From: Oscillospiraceae bacterium
GTDB taxonomy: Bacteria > Bacillota > Clostridia > Oscillospirales > Ruminococcaceae
Length of the DNA: 64,000 nucleotides
Assembly (NCBI GenBank): GCA_018110985.1
Contig: JAGAWT010000024.1
Coordinates: forward strand, 119,965-183,964
Reading direction: 5' to 3'
Translations under genes and position numbers: made by a program
The notes under the pieces: generated by a model
Database searches by the model: none
Told to the model about the DNA's origin: nothing
What the model saw: only the letters and a program-made list of their open reading frames with translations
Shown: in pieces, positions 7,898 to 15,791 of the stretch
How the letters are laid out: the number at the start of each line of letters is the position of its first letter
Numbering within the stretch: position 1 is the stretch's first letter

Positions 7898-8875
7898 ATG
7901 AAAAAAGCGCTGAAAATAACAGGAAAGATACTGCTCGGATCACTGATAATAATATCGGTATTCCTTTTTGTATTGTTCATTTATCACAGAGTGATGCTGA
8001 ACAAGGAAAAGCCCCTTCTCGAACCGATCGGACAAATGGTAGAGGTAGACGGGCATAATATGTGTGTATATACAGAAGGTGAGGGTGAACACACACTGGT
8101 CTTTCTTTCAGGCTCGGGAACACCGTCACCGATACTTGATTTCAAAAGCCTGTACGATCTTCTGAAAGACGACTACAGGATAGTTGTCATAGAAAGATTC
8201 GGCTACGGTTTCAGCGATGTGGTGGACAGTGAACGCTCCTTTGACACCATGCTCCGACAGGACAGAGAGGCTCTGTCAAAGGCAGGTGTGGAAATCCCCT
8301 ACATATTGTGCCCTCATTCCATGTCAGGTATAGAGGCTTTACTCTGGGCGCAGGAATATCCAGACGAAACAGAGGCGATAGTTGGTCTTGATATGGCTCT
8401 TCCCGCCGCATATGATGTGCTTGACCTCAAAGAAGCCGAACGCCTTGAAACACTGAGCGGTCTGGCAGTAAAGCTCGGCTTTCTGCGGATAGTCGATATA
8501 CGTTCCATGTATCCTGCATTTTCAGCGGGAACGCTTACAGATCACGAAAAAGATATCTATATGGCGATATCAAGGAAGATCACCTGCAACAAGGATATCA
8601 TACTGGAGAGCAAAAATATCCCGGAGGCCTGCCAAAGGATAAACAGCCGCCCCAAGCCCGATATCCCCACCCTGATACTTGTATCCGACGGCAATGACCT
8701 GGATGTGCCGGGTTGGAGAGAAATACAGCATGAATATGCAGAGGGGCTGTCAGATGTGTGCGTAAAGGAATATGACTGCGGTCATTATCTTCAAAATATC
8801 GAGTATAACGACATTGCCGATGAGATAAAAGGCTTCATTGGTCATATTGATCCTGCCGATACAAAGAAGGAATAA
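7898..8875 (+). CDS. Membrane-anchored alpha/beta-hydrolase, array gene 4
   Basis: A 325-aa paralog, last in the array, with HSMSG, an LVSDGND acid strand and YDCGH. It has a longer lid and a charged C-terminal tail. GGAG lies before the ATG, 17 bp after gene 3. No clear terminator follows; copy B of the 105-bp repeat, itself able to fold as a hairpin, lies 110 bases downstream. Confidence 0.84.
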   Translation: MKKALKITGKILLGSLIIISVFLFVLFIYHRVMLNKEKPLLEPIGQMVEVDGHNMCVYTEGEGEHTLVFLSGSGTPSPILDFKSLYDLLKDDYRIVVIERFGYGFSDVVDSERSFDTMLRQDREALSKAGVEIPYILCPHSMSGIEALLWAQEYPDETEAIVGLDMALPAAYDVLDLKEAERLETLSGLAVKLGFLRIVDIRSMYPAFSAGTLTDHEKDIYMAISRKITCNKDIILESKNIPEACQRINSRPKPDIPTLILVSDGNDLDVPGWREIQHEYAEGLSDVCVKEYDCGHYLQNIEYNDIADEIKGFIGHIDPADTKKE

Positions 8876-8985
8876 ACCCTGAAAGTGCAGCGAGAACAGC
8901 AAATAAAGCTCTGCCCGCTATACCGGCAGCATCTTCGGCATCGCTCATCATACCGCTTGCCGCAAGGCTTATCGGCAAAGCCCTT

Positions 8986-9090
8986 ATACTGATTTCTGAC
9001 CGATGTATAGACAAGAAACAAGCCGCAAATGCTTGAACATATGGGATTTGAGGCTTGGAGATCGTCTATACATCGAGGAAGAATCAGTAT
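8986..9090 (+). repeat. 105-bp palindromic repeat, copy B
   Basis: Full-length copy with outer arms ATACTGATT and AATCAGTAT and inner arms CGATGTATAGAC and GTCTATACATCG. TTA flanks both sides of the TACTGAT...ATCAGTA unit. It sits between the convergent hydrolase array and TetR gene. The rest of the 8876-9112 gap shows no gene. Confidence 0.9.
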
Positions 9091-9112
9091 TATTGCCGGC
9101 AAAACGGCCATC

Positions 9113-9694
9113 CTATCTTATCAGTATATCCCCGGATATTTTATCCTCCCAATCAAAGGGGACCTCTACACCCGACATACAGGCTATTGCCGCAAGTCCG
9201 TGAGCGGAAGCCCACAGCTTCAGCAGCTCCGTCTCCTGCTCCTCCGGAGTTTTTTCATACCCACCCTCCTGTATATACTCAAGGTATGTTTCCTTCAGCA
9301 GAACAAAAGGAGGGTAATCATTTTCGTATTCTTTATCGAAACGGATATGTGCGGTTATGTTCTGACCTCCGAAAAGAAATTTAAAATAGTCGGGCCTGCG
9401 GACAAAAAAAGCCACATAATGCCTTCCCATATCTACCAAGGCGCTTTCTGCATCGGACGAACCCTTTACCGCAGCAGACAGTTCACTCGTAAACTGTTCG
9501 GTAATGTGGGTCTTTATCGCTTCCATAAGTTCGTCCTTGTCTTTGAAATGGGCATACGGGGCTGCATGAGATACACTGCACATCGCCGCCGCTTTACGCA
9601 GGGAAAGAGCTGCTTCACCGCTCTCATTTATGATCTTTATTCCCGCATCTATCAGTGCACGCCTGAGATCGCCATGATGATAATTGTCACTCAT
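9113..9694 (-). CDS. TetR/AcrR-family transcriptional regulator
   Basis: A 193-aa repressor. Residues 1-55 form the helix-turn-helix (ALSLRKAAAMCSVSHAAPYAHF), and the ligand domain ends with LWASAHGL, typical of the TetR C-terminal WHG class. The gene starts inside the end of the upstream hydrolase gene (8-bp overlap), so the two are co-transcribed and translationally coupled. Two near-palindromic 15-bp sites at the promoter of the pair are good candidates for its operators, implying negative autoregulation relieved by a small molecule, perhaps a hydrolase substrate. Confidence 0.88.
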   Translation of the reverse strand: MSDNYHHGDLRRALIDAGIKIINESGEAALSLRKAAAMCSVSHAAPYAHFKDKDELMEAIKTHITEQFTSELSAAVKGSSDAESALVDMGRHYVAFFVRRPDYFKFLFGGQNITAHIRFDKEYENDYPPFVLLKETYLEYIQEGGYEKTPEEQETELLKLWASAHGLAAIACMSGVEVPFDWEDKISGDILIR

Positions 9695-10775
9695 ACAGAG
9701 TTTTCTCCTTTATTTGTTTCAGTATTTCACAGGTCTTTTCGGGATTTTCCCACAAAGGGCTGTGGGCTGCATCGGGTATCAGCCGGAAGCCTTTATCCGG
9801 TGCATCCAGCTTTTCCGCATAATCCTCTGCCAGCTGCCACGGACAGTTATAATCATACTCACCGCTGATAAAATAGGCGGGGATTTCCAGTGATGGTATA
9901 TCCTTTCTGTAGTCAAAGCCTGCAAGCTCCCTGCTCAAAGGAGTCGTGCGGTACATTTTCATTGCTTTGACATAATTTATCTTCTCACTGACAGTATAGC
10001 ATTTACAGAAGATGATCGGCAGGACGATCCCCTCAAACTCGGATCTGTCCTTTATCGTTCCGCCGCCTGCTTTATGGAGCAGATAGATGTAGTCATACCG
10101 GTCTGCGGTCATCCTGACATTCTCACCGGACACCTCCGTGAGCTTCTCCAGCTTTTTCAATGACGCCTTATCATTGCGGGAAGTGAACACTTCCTTCATG
10201 AACTCATACATCAGCTTTGTGCCTTCATCCGAGTCAGTCACCACCTGAGCCATACCGATATATGCATAATAGTCATCCGGGTACCGCTGTACAGCTCTGA
10301 GCGCAATATGTGACCCGCCCGAAAAGCCCATGATATAGATCTTTTCCTTTGCAAACCGCTCCTTCAGATACTCTGTCACTACATGGGTATCTTTCAGGAG
10401 ATTTTCGAGGGTGATCTGCTCCGGGTCGTGATCCCTGCCGTAAGCTATGCCCATTGACCTGTAATCCCAGTACACCACCGTATACTCTTCTTCGAGCCTC
10501 ATATCTTTGTACTTATCGGTAAAAACATAGTCATCTGTGCCGGGACCGCTTGATACCAGCAGGAGAACGGGATGATCGGTATCGGTGCTGTTTATGAAAA
10601 AACCGTTGGGTGCGCCGTTTATTTTCATTACAAATTTTTCCGAAAGACTGTTTTTCCCCTCATATTCCCTTATCGTTCCCGGGCTTAATATGACCCATAC
10701 AACAAAGAGGACAGCCGCTGCTGTGATCGCAGTGATAACTGTGGTCATGATCCTGCGCCCTACTTTCCCTTTCAT
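9687..10775 (-). CDS. Membrane-anchored alpha/beta-hydrolase controlled by the TetR gene
   Basis: A 362-aa alpha/beta-hydrolase with an N-terminal transmembrane helix (about residues 10-30), nucleophile elbow GFSGG near residue 154, an acid in the ISGEYDYN region near residue 310 and histidine in DAAHSP. It is not close to the four-gene array at 4991-8875 apart from fold and anchoring. The ISGEYD and DAAHSP layout resembles proline-iminopeptidase-type hydrolases, but the substrate is unknown. Confidence 0.83.
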   Translation of the reverse strand: MKGKVGRRIMTTVITAITAAAVLFVVWVILSPGTIREYEGKNSLSEKFVMKINGAPNGFFINSTDTDHPVLLLVSSGPGTDDYVFTDKYKDMRLEEEYTVVYWDYRSMGIAYGRDHDPEQITLENLLKDTHVVTEYLKERFAKEKIYIMGFSGGSHIALRAVQRYPDDYYAYIGMAQVVTDSDEGTKLMYEFMKEVFTSRNDKASLKKLEKLTEVSGENVRMTADRYDYIYLLHKAGGGTIKDRSEFEGIVLPIIFCKCYTVSEKINYVKAMKMYRTTPLSRELAGFDYRKDIPSLEIPAYFISGEYDYNCPWQLAEDYAEKLDAPDKGFRLIPDAAHSPLWENPEKTCEILKQIKEKTLYE

Positions 10776-10791
10776 TTACCTCAACCCCAAA

Positions 10792-10839
10792 CTTTACAGT
10801 GTCAAGTTAATTATATACCATCATCTTTACATTGTCAAG
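10792..10839 (-). promoter_or_regulatory. Promoter with two TetR-type operators
   Basis: On the minus strand TTGACA (10833-10838) and TATAAT (10810-10815) are spaced by 17. Two copies of CTTGACAnTGTAAAG, each a 15-bp near-palindrome with one mismatch, lie at 10825-10839 (over the -35) and 10792-10806 (just downstream of the -10), centres 33 bp apart. Binding by the adjacent TetR protein would block initiation. Confidence 0.75.
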
Positions 10840-10880
10840 ATACTTTGCGGATTTTTTTGATCGTTTTAATATGATTTTAA

Positions 10881-10909
10881 TTGACAAACAGAAGAATTGA
10901 TGATAAAAT
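10881..10909 (+). promoter_or_regulatory. Promoter of the zinc-ribbon/TM2 operon
   Basis: TTGACA (10881-10886), 17 bases, TAAAAT (10904-10909); start codon at 10941. Confidence 0.75.
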
Positions 10910-10940
10910 GGTAAAAGATAGCGTTTTTTAACGGAGAATA

Positions 10941-11747
10941 ATGGAAATGAGCGAATTTTACAATCCAGACAGGCCTATTGCCCCGGAAAAGCCCCGTTAT
11001 GAGGACATCCCCCGCTCCTATGAGGATATCCTTTCAGAAGGCGCACAGCCTGTTGAAGCAGAAATAGTATACGAACCTGAGATTCCGGACGGAAACCCGG
11101 AAAAGGATAGCTTCCCCTACCGGTACGGCGGTCAGAACGGAGCACCTTCGGCTGCACAGCAGCGTGAATACGACAGGAATGTCCCCCCGGAAGGCTTCGA
11201 CAGAGGCAGCCACGGCTACCCCGACAGAAGGAGCGCATACGATATGCGGACACGGGGTATGAGACAGGAGGAGCAGCACTACGGCACTCAGACCGCTTAC
11301 TATGAGCAGCCCTTTACCAGAGTAGAGGTGGATAAGGCAAGGCAGTGCCCCGCCTGCGGAGCGCCTCTCGAGGATCATATGCGCTACTGTCCAAAATGCG
11401 GCAGAGACACACAGAACGGTCCTTCCCGCTCACAGACCGGCAGCGGAAACACCACCTATACCTACAATTACAACTATAACTACAACAATTCCTTCAATAA
11501 TTCCGGCAATTCCTATACGAAAAACTCCATGGAAATACACGGAGAAAAGGCACGGAACAAGTGGGTGTACTTTTTCCTCACCGTGTTTCTGGGAGTGTGC
11601 GGGGTTCATCATTTTTATGAGGGAAAGGTCGCTAAGGGGCTGGCGTATCTCTTCACCGGCGGTCTCTTCGGCATCGGCTATCTGGTAGACATTATCATAG
11701 CCTCCCTGCGCCTTTTCAAAAGCGGCGACACCTATTATATAGAATAA
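10941..11747 (+). CDS. Zinc-ribbon and TM2-domain membrane protein
   Basis: A 268-aa protein with three parts. Residues 1-130 are Pro/Tyr/Arg-rich and probably disordered. A double-CxxC zinc ribbon (CPACG...CPKCG) spans about residues 135-155, followed by an Asn/Tyr-rich low-complexity linker. A C-terminal TM2 domain has two hydrophobic helices around GVCGVHHFYEGK, then a short charged tail. TM2 proteins are membrane-embedded and of unclear role. It heads a plus-strand series with the unknown protein, the LRR protein and the peptidase. Confidence 0.8.
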   Translation: MEMSEFYNPDRPIAPEKPRYEDIPRSYEDILSEGAQPVEAEIVYEPEIPDGNPEKDSFPYRYGGQNGAPSAAQQREYDRNVPPEGFDRGSHGYPDRRSAYDMRTRGMRQEEQHYGTQTAYYEQPFTRVEVDKARQCPACGAPLEDHMRYCPKCGRDTQNGPSRSQTGSGNTTYTYNYNYNYNNSFNNSGNSYTKNSMEIHGEKARNKWVYFFLTVFLGVCGVHHFYEGKVAKGLAYLFTGGLFGIGYLVDIIIASLRLFKSGDTYYIE

Positions 11748-11764
11748 GACCGGCGGATATATAA

Positions 11765-12577
11765 ATGGACAAGATAACCAAGCTATTAACAGATGAGCGC
11801 TCTCAGAAAAGGTTTGCAAATGCCGTATCGTCGGTGCTGAGGCGCAGCGGATACACTGTCAAAATGCACAGCTGCTACTTCTGCACCGTTTCCGACGGAG
11901 AATATTCCGTTGATATGGACTATTCATATCTGGGCTATGGCTTTAATGATCTGTCCGTGCGGGAAGTGTCCGAAAAGGCACTGAGAGCCGCAAAGCTGGA
12001 ATTTGAGACTTTAGGCAGGCTCACATCCTTTACTAACGGGCAGAATTTTCTCCGCTTCAAAGCCATTGCCCCCGAATCCGTGACAGATGACATGATAACA
12101 GAGGATTTCCCCGGCGGCATAAAAAAGGTGATGTGCTACACTTCCGACAATATCCACGGCAGGATACTGGGCAGGGAATACATGAAAAAGTGGGACATAC
12201 CTCTTAAAGTCCTCTTTTCGGTAGCCGACAGAAATATGTCCATGCACTTTGAAAGGCTCAGGCACAAAATCTCAAATCTTGGGAGCAAAAAGTGTGCGGA
12301 GTTCACCTCCGATTCCACGGATTTCGGTGCATCCCTTGTGATGTGTACCGACCTGTACAGGCACGTTTCTCCCATAGCCGGAGAACGTTTTATAGTATGT
12401 ATCCCCTCCTTTGACTCCTTTGTGGCGATAGAAGAGCCTGTTGAGCGGGACACGAAGCTGATAGCGGATGAAATGTGGGACGAGGACCGCAGGTGGTCGG
12501 ATTCTCTCACGGCATCGGTATATCTTTTCACACCTCAGGGCACAGAGGTAATCCCTCCACCCGAATTTATCAGATAG
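11765..12577 (+). CDS. Protein of unknown function
   Basis: I do not recognise this 270-aa protein. It has no signal peptide or membrane segment and looks cytoplasmic with mixed alpha/beta composition. A conserved-looking SFDSFVAIEEP segment lies near residue 220, and there are scattered cysteines. Architecture is faintly reminiscent of YtpQ-type (DUF1444) proteins, but I cannot support that. It starts 17 bp after the TM2 gene and ends 13 bp before the LRR gene, so it belongs to that operon. Confidence 0.7.
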   Translation: MDKITKLLTDERSQKRFANAVSSVLRRSGYTVKMHSCYFCTVSDGEYSVDMDYSYLGYGFNDLSVREVSEKALRAAKLEFETLGRLTSFTNGQNFLRFKAIAPESVTDDMITEDFPGGIKKVMCYTSDNIHGRILGREYMKKWDIPLKVLFSVADRNMSMHFERLRHKISNLGSKKCAEFTSDSTDFGASLVMCTDLYRHVSPIAGERFIVCIPSFDSFVAIEEPVERDTKLIADEMWDEDRRWSDSLTASVYLFTPQGTEVIPPPEFIR

Positions 12578-12590
12578 AAGGGCGTTTATC

Positions 12591-13790
12591 ATGAAAAAAA
12601 TGAAACAGGAAACCAAAAAGAACATCCTGCGGGTGATTGTGGTGATAATGGCAGCTGCCATGCTGCTGGGCATCGTGATACTCCCGCTCACATCAAGCGT
12701 GGGAGCCGAAGGGACAGATGTGGTTGTAGAGAGCTTCACCGGAGGCTCTCTTTCCTCTGCCATCGAAACTGCAAAAGGTGACACGGACCTGAACAATATA
12801 ACAAGATTATCTGTTTCCGGCGGAACCTTGGATTCCGCCGATTTTGCGACCATCTGCACCTATCCGAATCTGGAAAGGATAGAGCTGGCAGGTGCAGAGG
12901 TGAAGGACGGGAAGATACCCGACAATGCCCTTTCCTCAAGAAACAAGCTGTCTGTTCTCTCGCTTCCCTCAAACACTGTTGAGATAGGTGCCGGAGCCTT
13001 TACCAACAACAGGGAACTGACAAGGATAAGCATCCCCTCCTCTGTAAGGGTCATAGGTCCCCAGGCATTTTCCGGCTGTGAAAAGATAACGGTCTTTTCC
13101 ATTCCCGCCAAAACAGAGAGCATAGGTGAGGGTGCATTCGCAGACTGCAAGGCTCTGGAAAGCTTTGAGCTCCCTGAGGCTGTTGCGGAGATACCCGCAA
13201 GGTGCTTTGCACAGTGCGCCCTCACGGAGATACATCTGGGTCCCCAGGTGACCAAAATAGGCGCAAACGCCTTTGAAAACTGCCACGGCCTTGAAAATGT
13301 GTATTTCTACGGTGATACCGCTCCGCTTATAGAAAACGGTGCCTTCCAGAATGTGCATACCACCATACACACCTATGACGGCACGGAAGGCTTTGACTCC
13401 CAGACAAACGACTTTATAAGCGTGGCATACGACCTGTCTCCCGAAAGTGTCTACACTCCCCCCGCAGACATAGAGGAACCTGCTGCGCCTGCGGAGACCT
13501 CTGCTGAAACGGAAAGCACAGCTTCGGATGAGACCGTTGAAGATGAGACAACAGAAGAGATCACTGTGGAAAGTGACAGCGACCCGGAAGAAAAAAGTGA
13601 TGATACCATCGTGGTCACCGCCGCAAAGCAGGCAGCGGAAAAGGAGACCCATGCAGTGACCGTTTCCGGCAGCGATACAGCCAAAAGCAGCGCAGGCGGC
13701 ACAAATATCCTGCTTGTGGTGATAATAGCGGTGCTCGCCTTAGCCTGCGGCATATTCGGTACATTGTTCTTTGTAAACAGAAAGAAATAG
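12591..13790 (+). CDS. LRR_5 (BspA-type) leucine-rich-repeat membrane protein
   Basis: A 399-aa envelope protein. An N-terminal hydrophobic segment (about residues 14-36) acts as signal or anchor. Residues 95-240 are about six repeats of the BspA type with GAFxxCxxL and IxIPSSVxxIG units. Residues 285-365 are a Ser/Thr/Glu-rich stalk. A C-terminal membrane helix (about 375-395) ends in NRKK. LRR_5 repeats usually mediate binding to proteins or host or plant surfaces. 12 bp separate it from pepF. Confidence 0.85.
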   Translation: MKKMKQETKKNILRVIVVIMAAAMLLGIVILPLTSSVGAEGTDVVVESFTGGSLSSAIETAKGDTDLNNITRLSVSGGTLDSADFATICTYPNLERIELAGAEVKDGKIPDNALSSRNKLSVLSLPSNTVEIGAGAFTNNRELTRISIPSSVRVIGPQAFSGCEKITVFSIPAKTESIGEGAFADCKALESFELPEAVAEIPARCFAQCALTEIHLGPQVTKIGANAFENCHGLENVYFYGDTAPLIENGAFQNVHTTIHTYDGTEGFDSQTNDFISVAYDLSPESVYTPPADIEEPAAPAETSAETESTASDETVEDETTEEITVESDSDPEEKSDDTIVVTAAKQAAEKETHAVTVSGSDTAKSSAGGTNILLVVIIAVLALACGIFGTLFFVNRKK

Positions 13791-13802
13791 AAAGGTACAG
13801 CC

Positions 13803-15497
13803 ATGAAATTTTCCGAAATGACCTACAAAAGACCGGATATCCGGATGATCGAAAAGGAAGCACAGCGCCTTTCGGATACGATAGCAGCTGCGGAGGATGC
13901 AGATACGGCAGAAAAGGCTTACAGGGAGTGGGACAATATTTGCAGAAGCTTTGAGACTGCCCTTAACCTGTGCTACATCCACCACAGCATAAACACAAAG
14001 GATGAGTTCTACAGCAGCGAGAACGATTTTTTCGACGAAAACACCCCGGCATTCACACAGGCTAACGAAAAGGTGACAAAAGCCCTGTGCAGGAGCAGCT
14101 TCAGGGATGAGCTGGAAGAGAGACTGGGAAAGATAGTATTCATCAACAACGACCTTTTCATAAAGGGCTTTTGTCCTGACAATATCCCTCTTATGAAGGA
14201 GGACAACAAGCTGATAACAGAATACGAAAAGCTGATAGCCTCCGCACATATAGAATTTGAGGGAAAGGTGTGCACTCTTTCGGAGCTGGGTCCCTATAAG
14301 CAGTCTCCCGACAACGATCTGCGCCGCCGTGCATGGCAGGCGGAAAGCGCCTTTTACAAGGAGCATGAAAAGGAACTGGACAGGATATATGACCGTATGG
14401 TGCAGCTTCGCACAGCCTCGGGAAAAAATGCGGGCTTCGGGGATTTTATCCCCCTGGGCTATATAAACATGAGCCGCAACTGCTACGGAAAAGAGGACAT
14501 AGAACGCTTCAGAGAAGCGGTAATAAAATATATAGTGCCGATAGCAGACAGTATCTACCGTGCGCAGGCAAAGCGCACAGGTGTACCCTTTCCCATGAAA
14601 TATGAGGATACTTCCCTTTTCTACAAAGACGGTAATGCACTTCCAAAGGGGACTGCGGAGGACATACTTGAAGCGGGGCGCAGGTTTTACAAGGCGCTCT
14701 CCCCCGAGACCGGCAGGTTTTTCGACTTTATGATGGAAAACGAACTGATGGATGTGTACAGCAGGAAAGGAAAGATGCAGGGCGGCTACTGCACCGAGCT
14801 GGCTGACTTCCACTGCCCCTTTATCTTTGCGAATTTCAACGGCACTCAGGGAGATGTGGAGGTGATAACCCACGAAGCAGGTCATGCTTTTGCAGCCTAC
14901 ACCAACAGGAACAGTTCACTGCTTGACACGATGCTGCCCACCATAGAAGCCTGCGAGATACATTCCATGACCATGGAGTTTTTCGGTTATATGTCCGCAG
15001 AGGAATTTTTCGGAAGCGGCTCCCATAAGTACATCTATAAGCACATGGCGGATGCCGTCACTTTCATACCTTACGGGACAATGGTGGATCATTTCCAGCA
15101 CATTGCCTACGAAAAGCCGGAGCTTACACCTGCTGAAAGGATAGAAGAGTGGAAAAGGCTGACGGCTGTCTATATGCCGTGGATAGACCTTGACGGTTCC
15201 CCCTTCTACGGAGAGGGGCGTGCATGGCAGAGACAGTCACACATCTTTGAACGCCCGTTCTACTATATCGACTACTGTCTTGCACAGACTGTGGCACTGG
15301 AATTCTGGGAGATCATGCAGAGGGACAGAAAGGAAGCATTTGAGCGTTATTACAGGCTCGTTTCCATGGGAGGCACCATGACATTCACGGAGCTTGTAAA
15401 GGCAGCGGGACTTGACAGCCCCTTTGATGAAAATGCGCTGAAAAGCGTAGCCGAGAAGGTCACAGCCTTTCTTGAAGAAGAGGAAAAGAACATATAG
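13803..15497 (+). CDS. pepF: M3-family oligoendopeptidase (PepF-like)
   Basis: A 564-aa zinc metallopeptidase that cleaves oligopeptides in the cytoplasm. The metal motif HEAGH is at residues 357-361, with the third ligand region IEACEIHSMTMEF about 25 residues on. No signal peptide. It closes the operon begun at 10941 and is followed by a strong terminator. Length matches the PepF/M3B family. Confidence 0.9.
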   Translation: MKFSEMTYKRPDIRMIEKEAQRLSDTIAAAEDADTAEKAYREWDNICRSFETALNLCYIHHSINTKDEFYSSENDFFDENTPAFTQANEKVTKALCRSSFRDELEERLGKIVFINNDLFIKGFCPDNIPLMKEDNKLITEYEKLIASAHIEFEGKVCTLSELGPYKQSPDNDLRRRAWQAESAFYKEHEKELDRIYDRMVQLRTASGKNAGFGDFIPLGYINMSRNCYGKEDIERFREAVIKYIVPIADSIYRAQAKRTGVPFPMKYEDTSLFYKDGNALPKGTAEDILEAGRRFYKALSPETGRFFDFMMENELMDVYSRKGKMQGGYCTELADFHCPFIFANFNGTQGDVEVITHEAGHAFAAYTNRNSSLLDTMLPTIEACEIHSMTMEFFGYMSAEEFFGSGSHKYIYKHMADAVTFIPYGTMVDHFQHIAYEKPELTPAERIEEWKRLTAVYMPWIDLDGSPFYGEGRAWQRQSHIFERPFYYIDYCLAQTVALEFWEIMQRDRKEAFERYYRLVSMGGTMTFTELVKAAGLDSPFDENALKSVAEKVTAFLEEEEKNI

Positions 15498-15512
15498 CCG
15501 CAAGCCAGTGCA

Positions 15513-15556
15513 GCTCACCCCCGAAAGGACGATAAGCCCTTCGGGGGTGAGCTTTT
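15513..15556 (+). terminator. Intrinsic terminator after pepF
   Basis: A 13-bp perfect stem (15513-15525 with 15540-15552) followed by TTTT. Confidence 0.9.
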
Positions 15557-15579
15557 GGTGCATTATTGGATAGCAGTCA

Positions 15580-15788
15580 TGCGGGTGACTGCGGGCTCTG
15601 CCATGGTTCATTACATTTTGCTGATATGAAAAGTTACCGAGCGGTAAAGCAAGCCGTTTCAGAGGAGAAATATGCGGGTGACTGCGGGCTCTGCCATAGT
15701 TCATTACAATTTGCTGATATGAAAAGTTACCGAGCGGTAAAGCAAGCCGCTTCAAAAAAGAAATATGCGGGTGGCTGCGGGCTCTGCC
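15580..15788. repeat. 93-bp tandem repeat, 2.25 units
   Basis: Units start at 15580, 15673 and 15766; the third is cut to 23 bases and ends three bases before the EAL gene stop. The two full units differ at about ten positions. Each contains TTACCGAGCGGTAA, a 6-bp palindrome with a 2-base loop. Both strands are open in some frames because 93 is divisible by three, but no ribosome site supports translation. The rest of the 15498-15791 gap holds only the pepF terminator. Confidence 0.85.
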
Positions 15789-15791
15789 CGC

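Noticed and set aside
9003..9203. Short open frames encoding similar peptides (starting MYRQETSRKCLNI) at 9003 and 23446
   Set aside because: They are translations of the 105-bp palindromic repeat, have no ribosome sites, and their similarity comes from the repeat DNA.
15580..15788. The 93-bp tandem units as a CRISPR array
   Set aside because: The whole 93 bases repeat with no variable spacer, only 2.25 copies exist, and there are no cas genes nearby.
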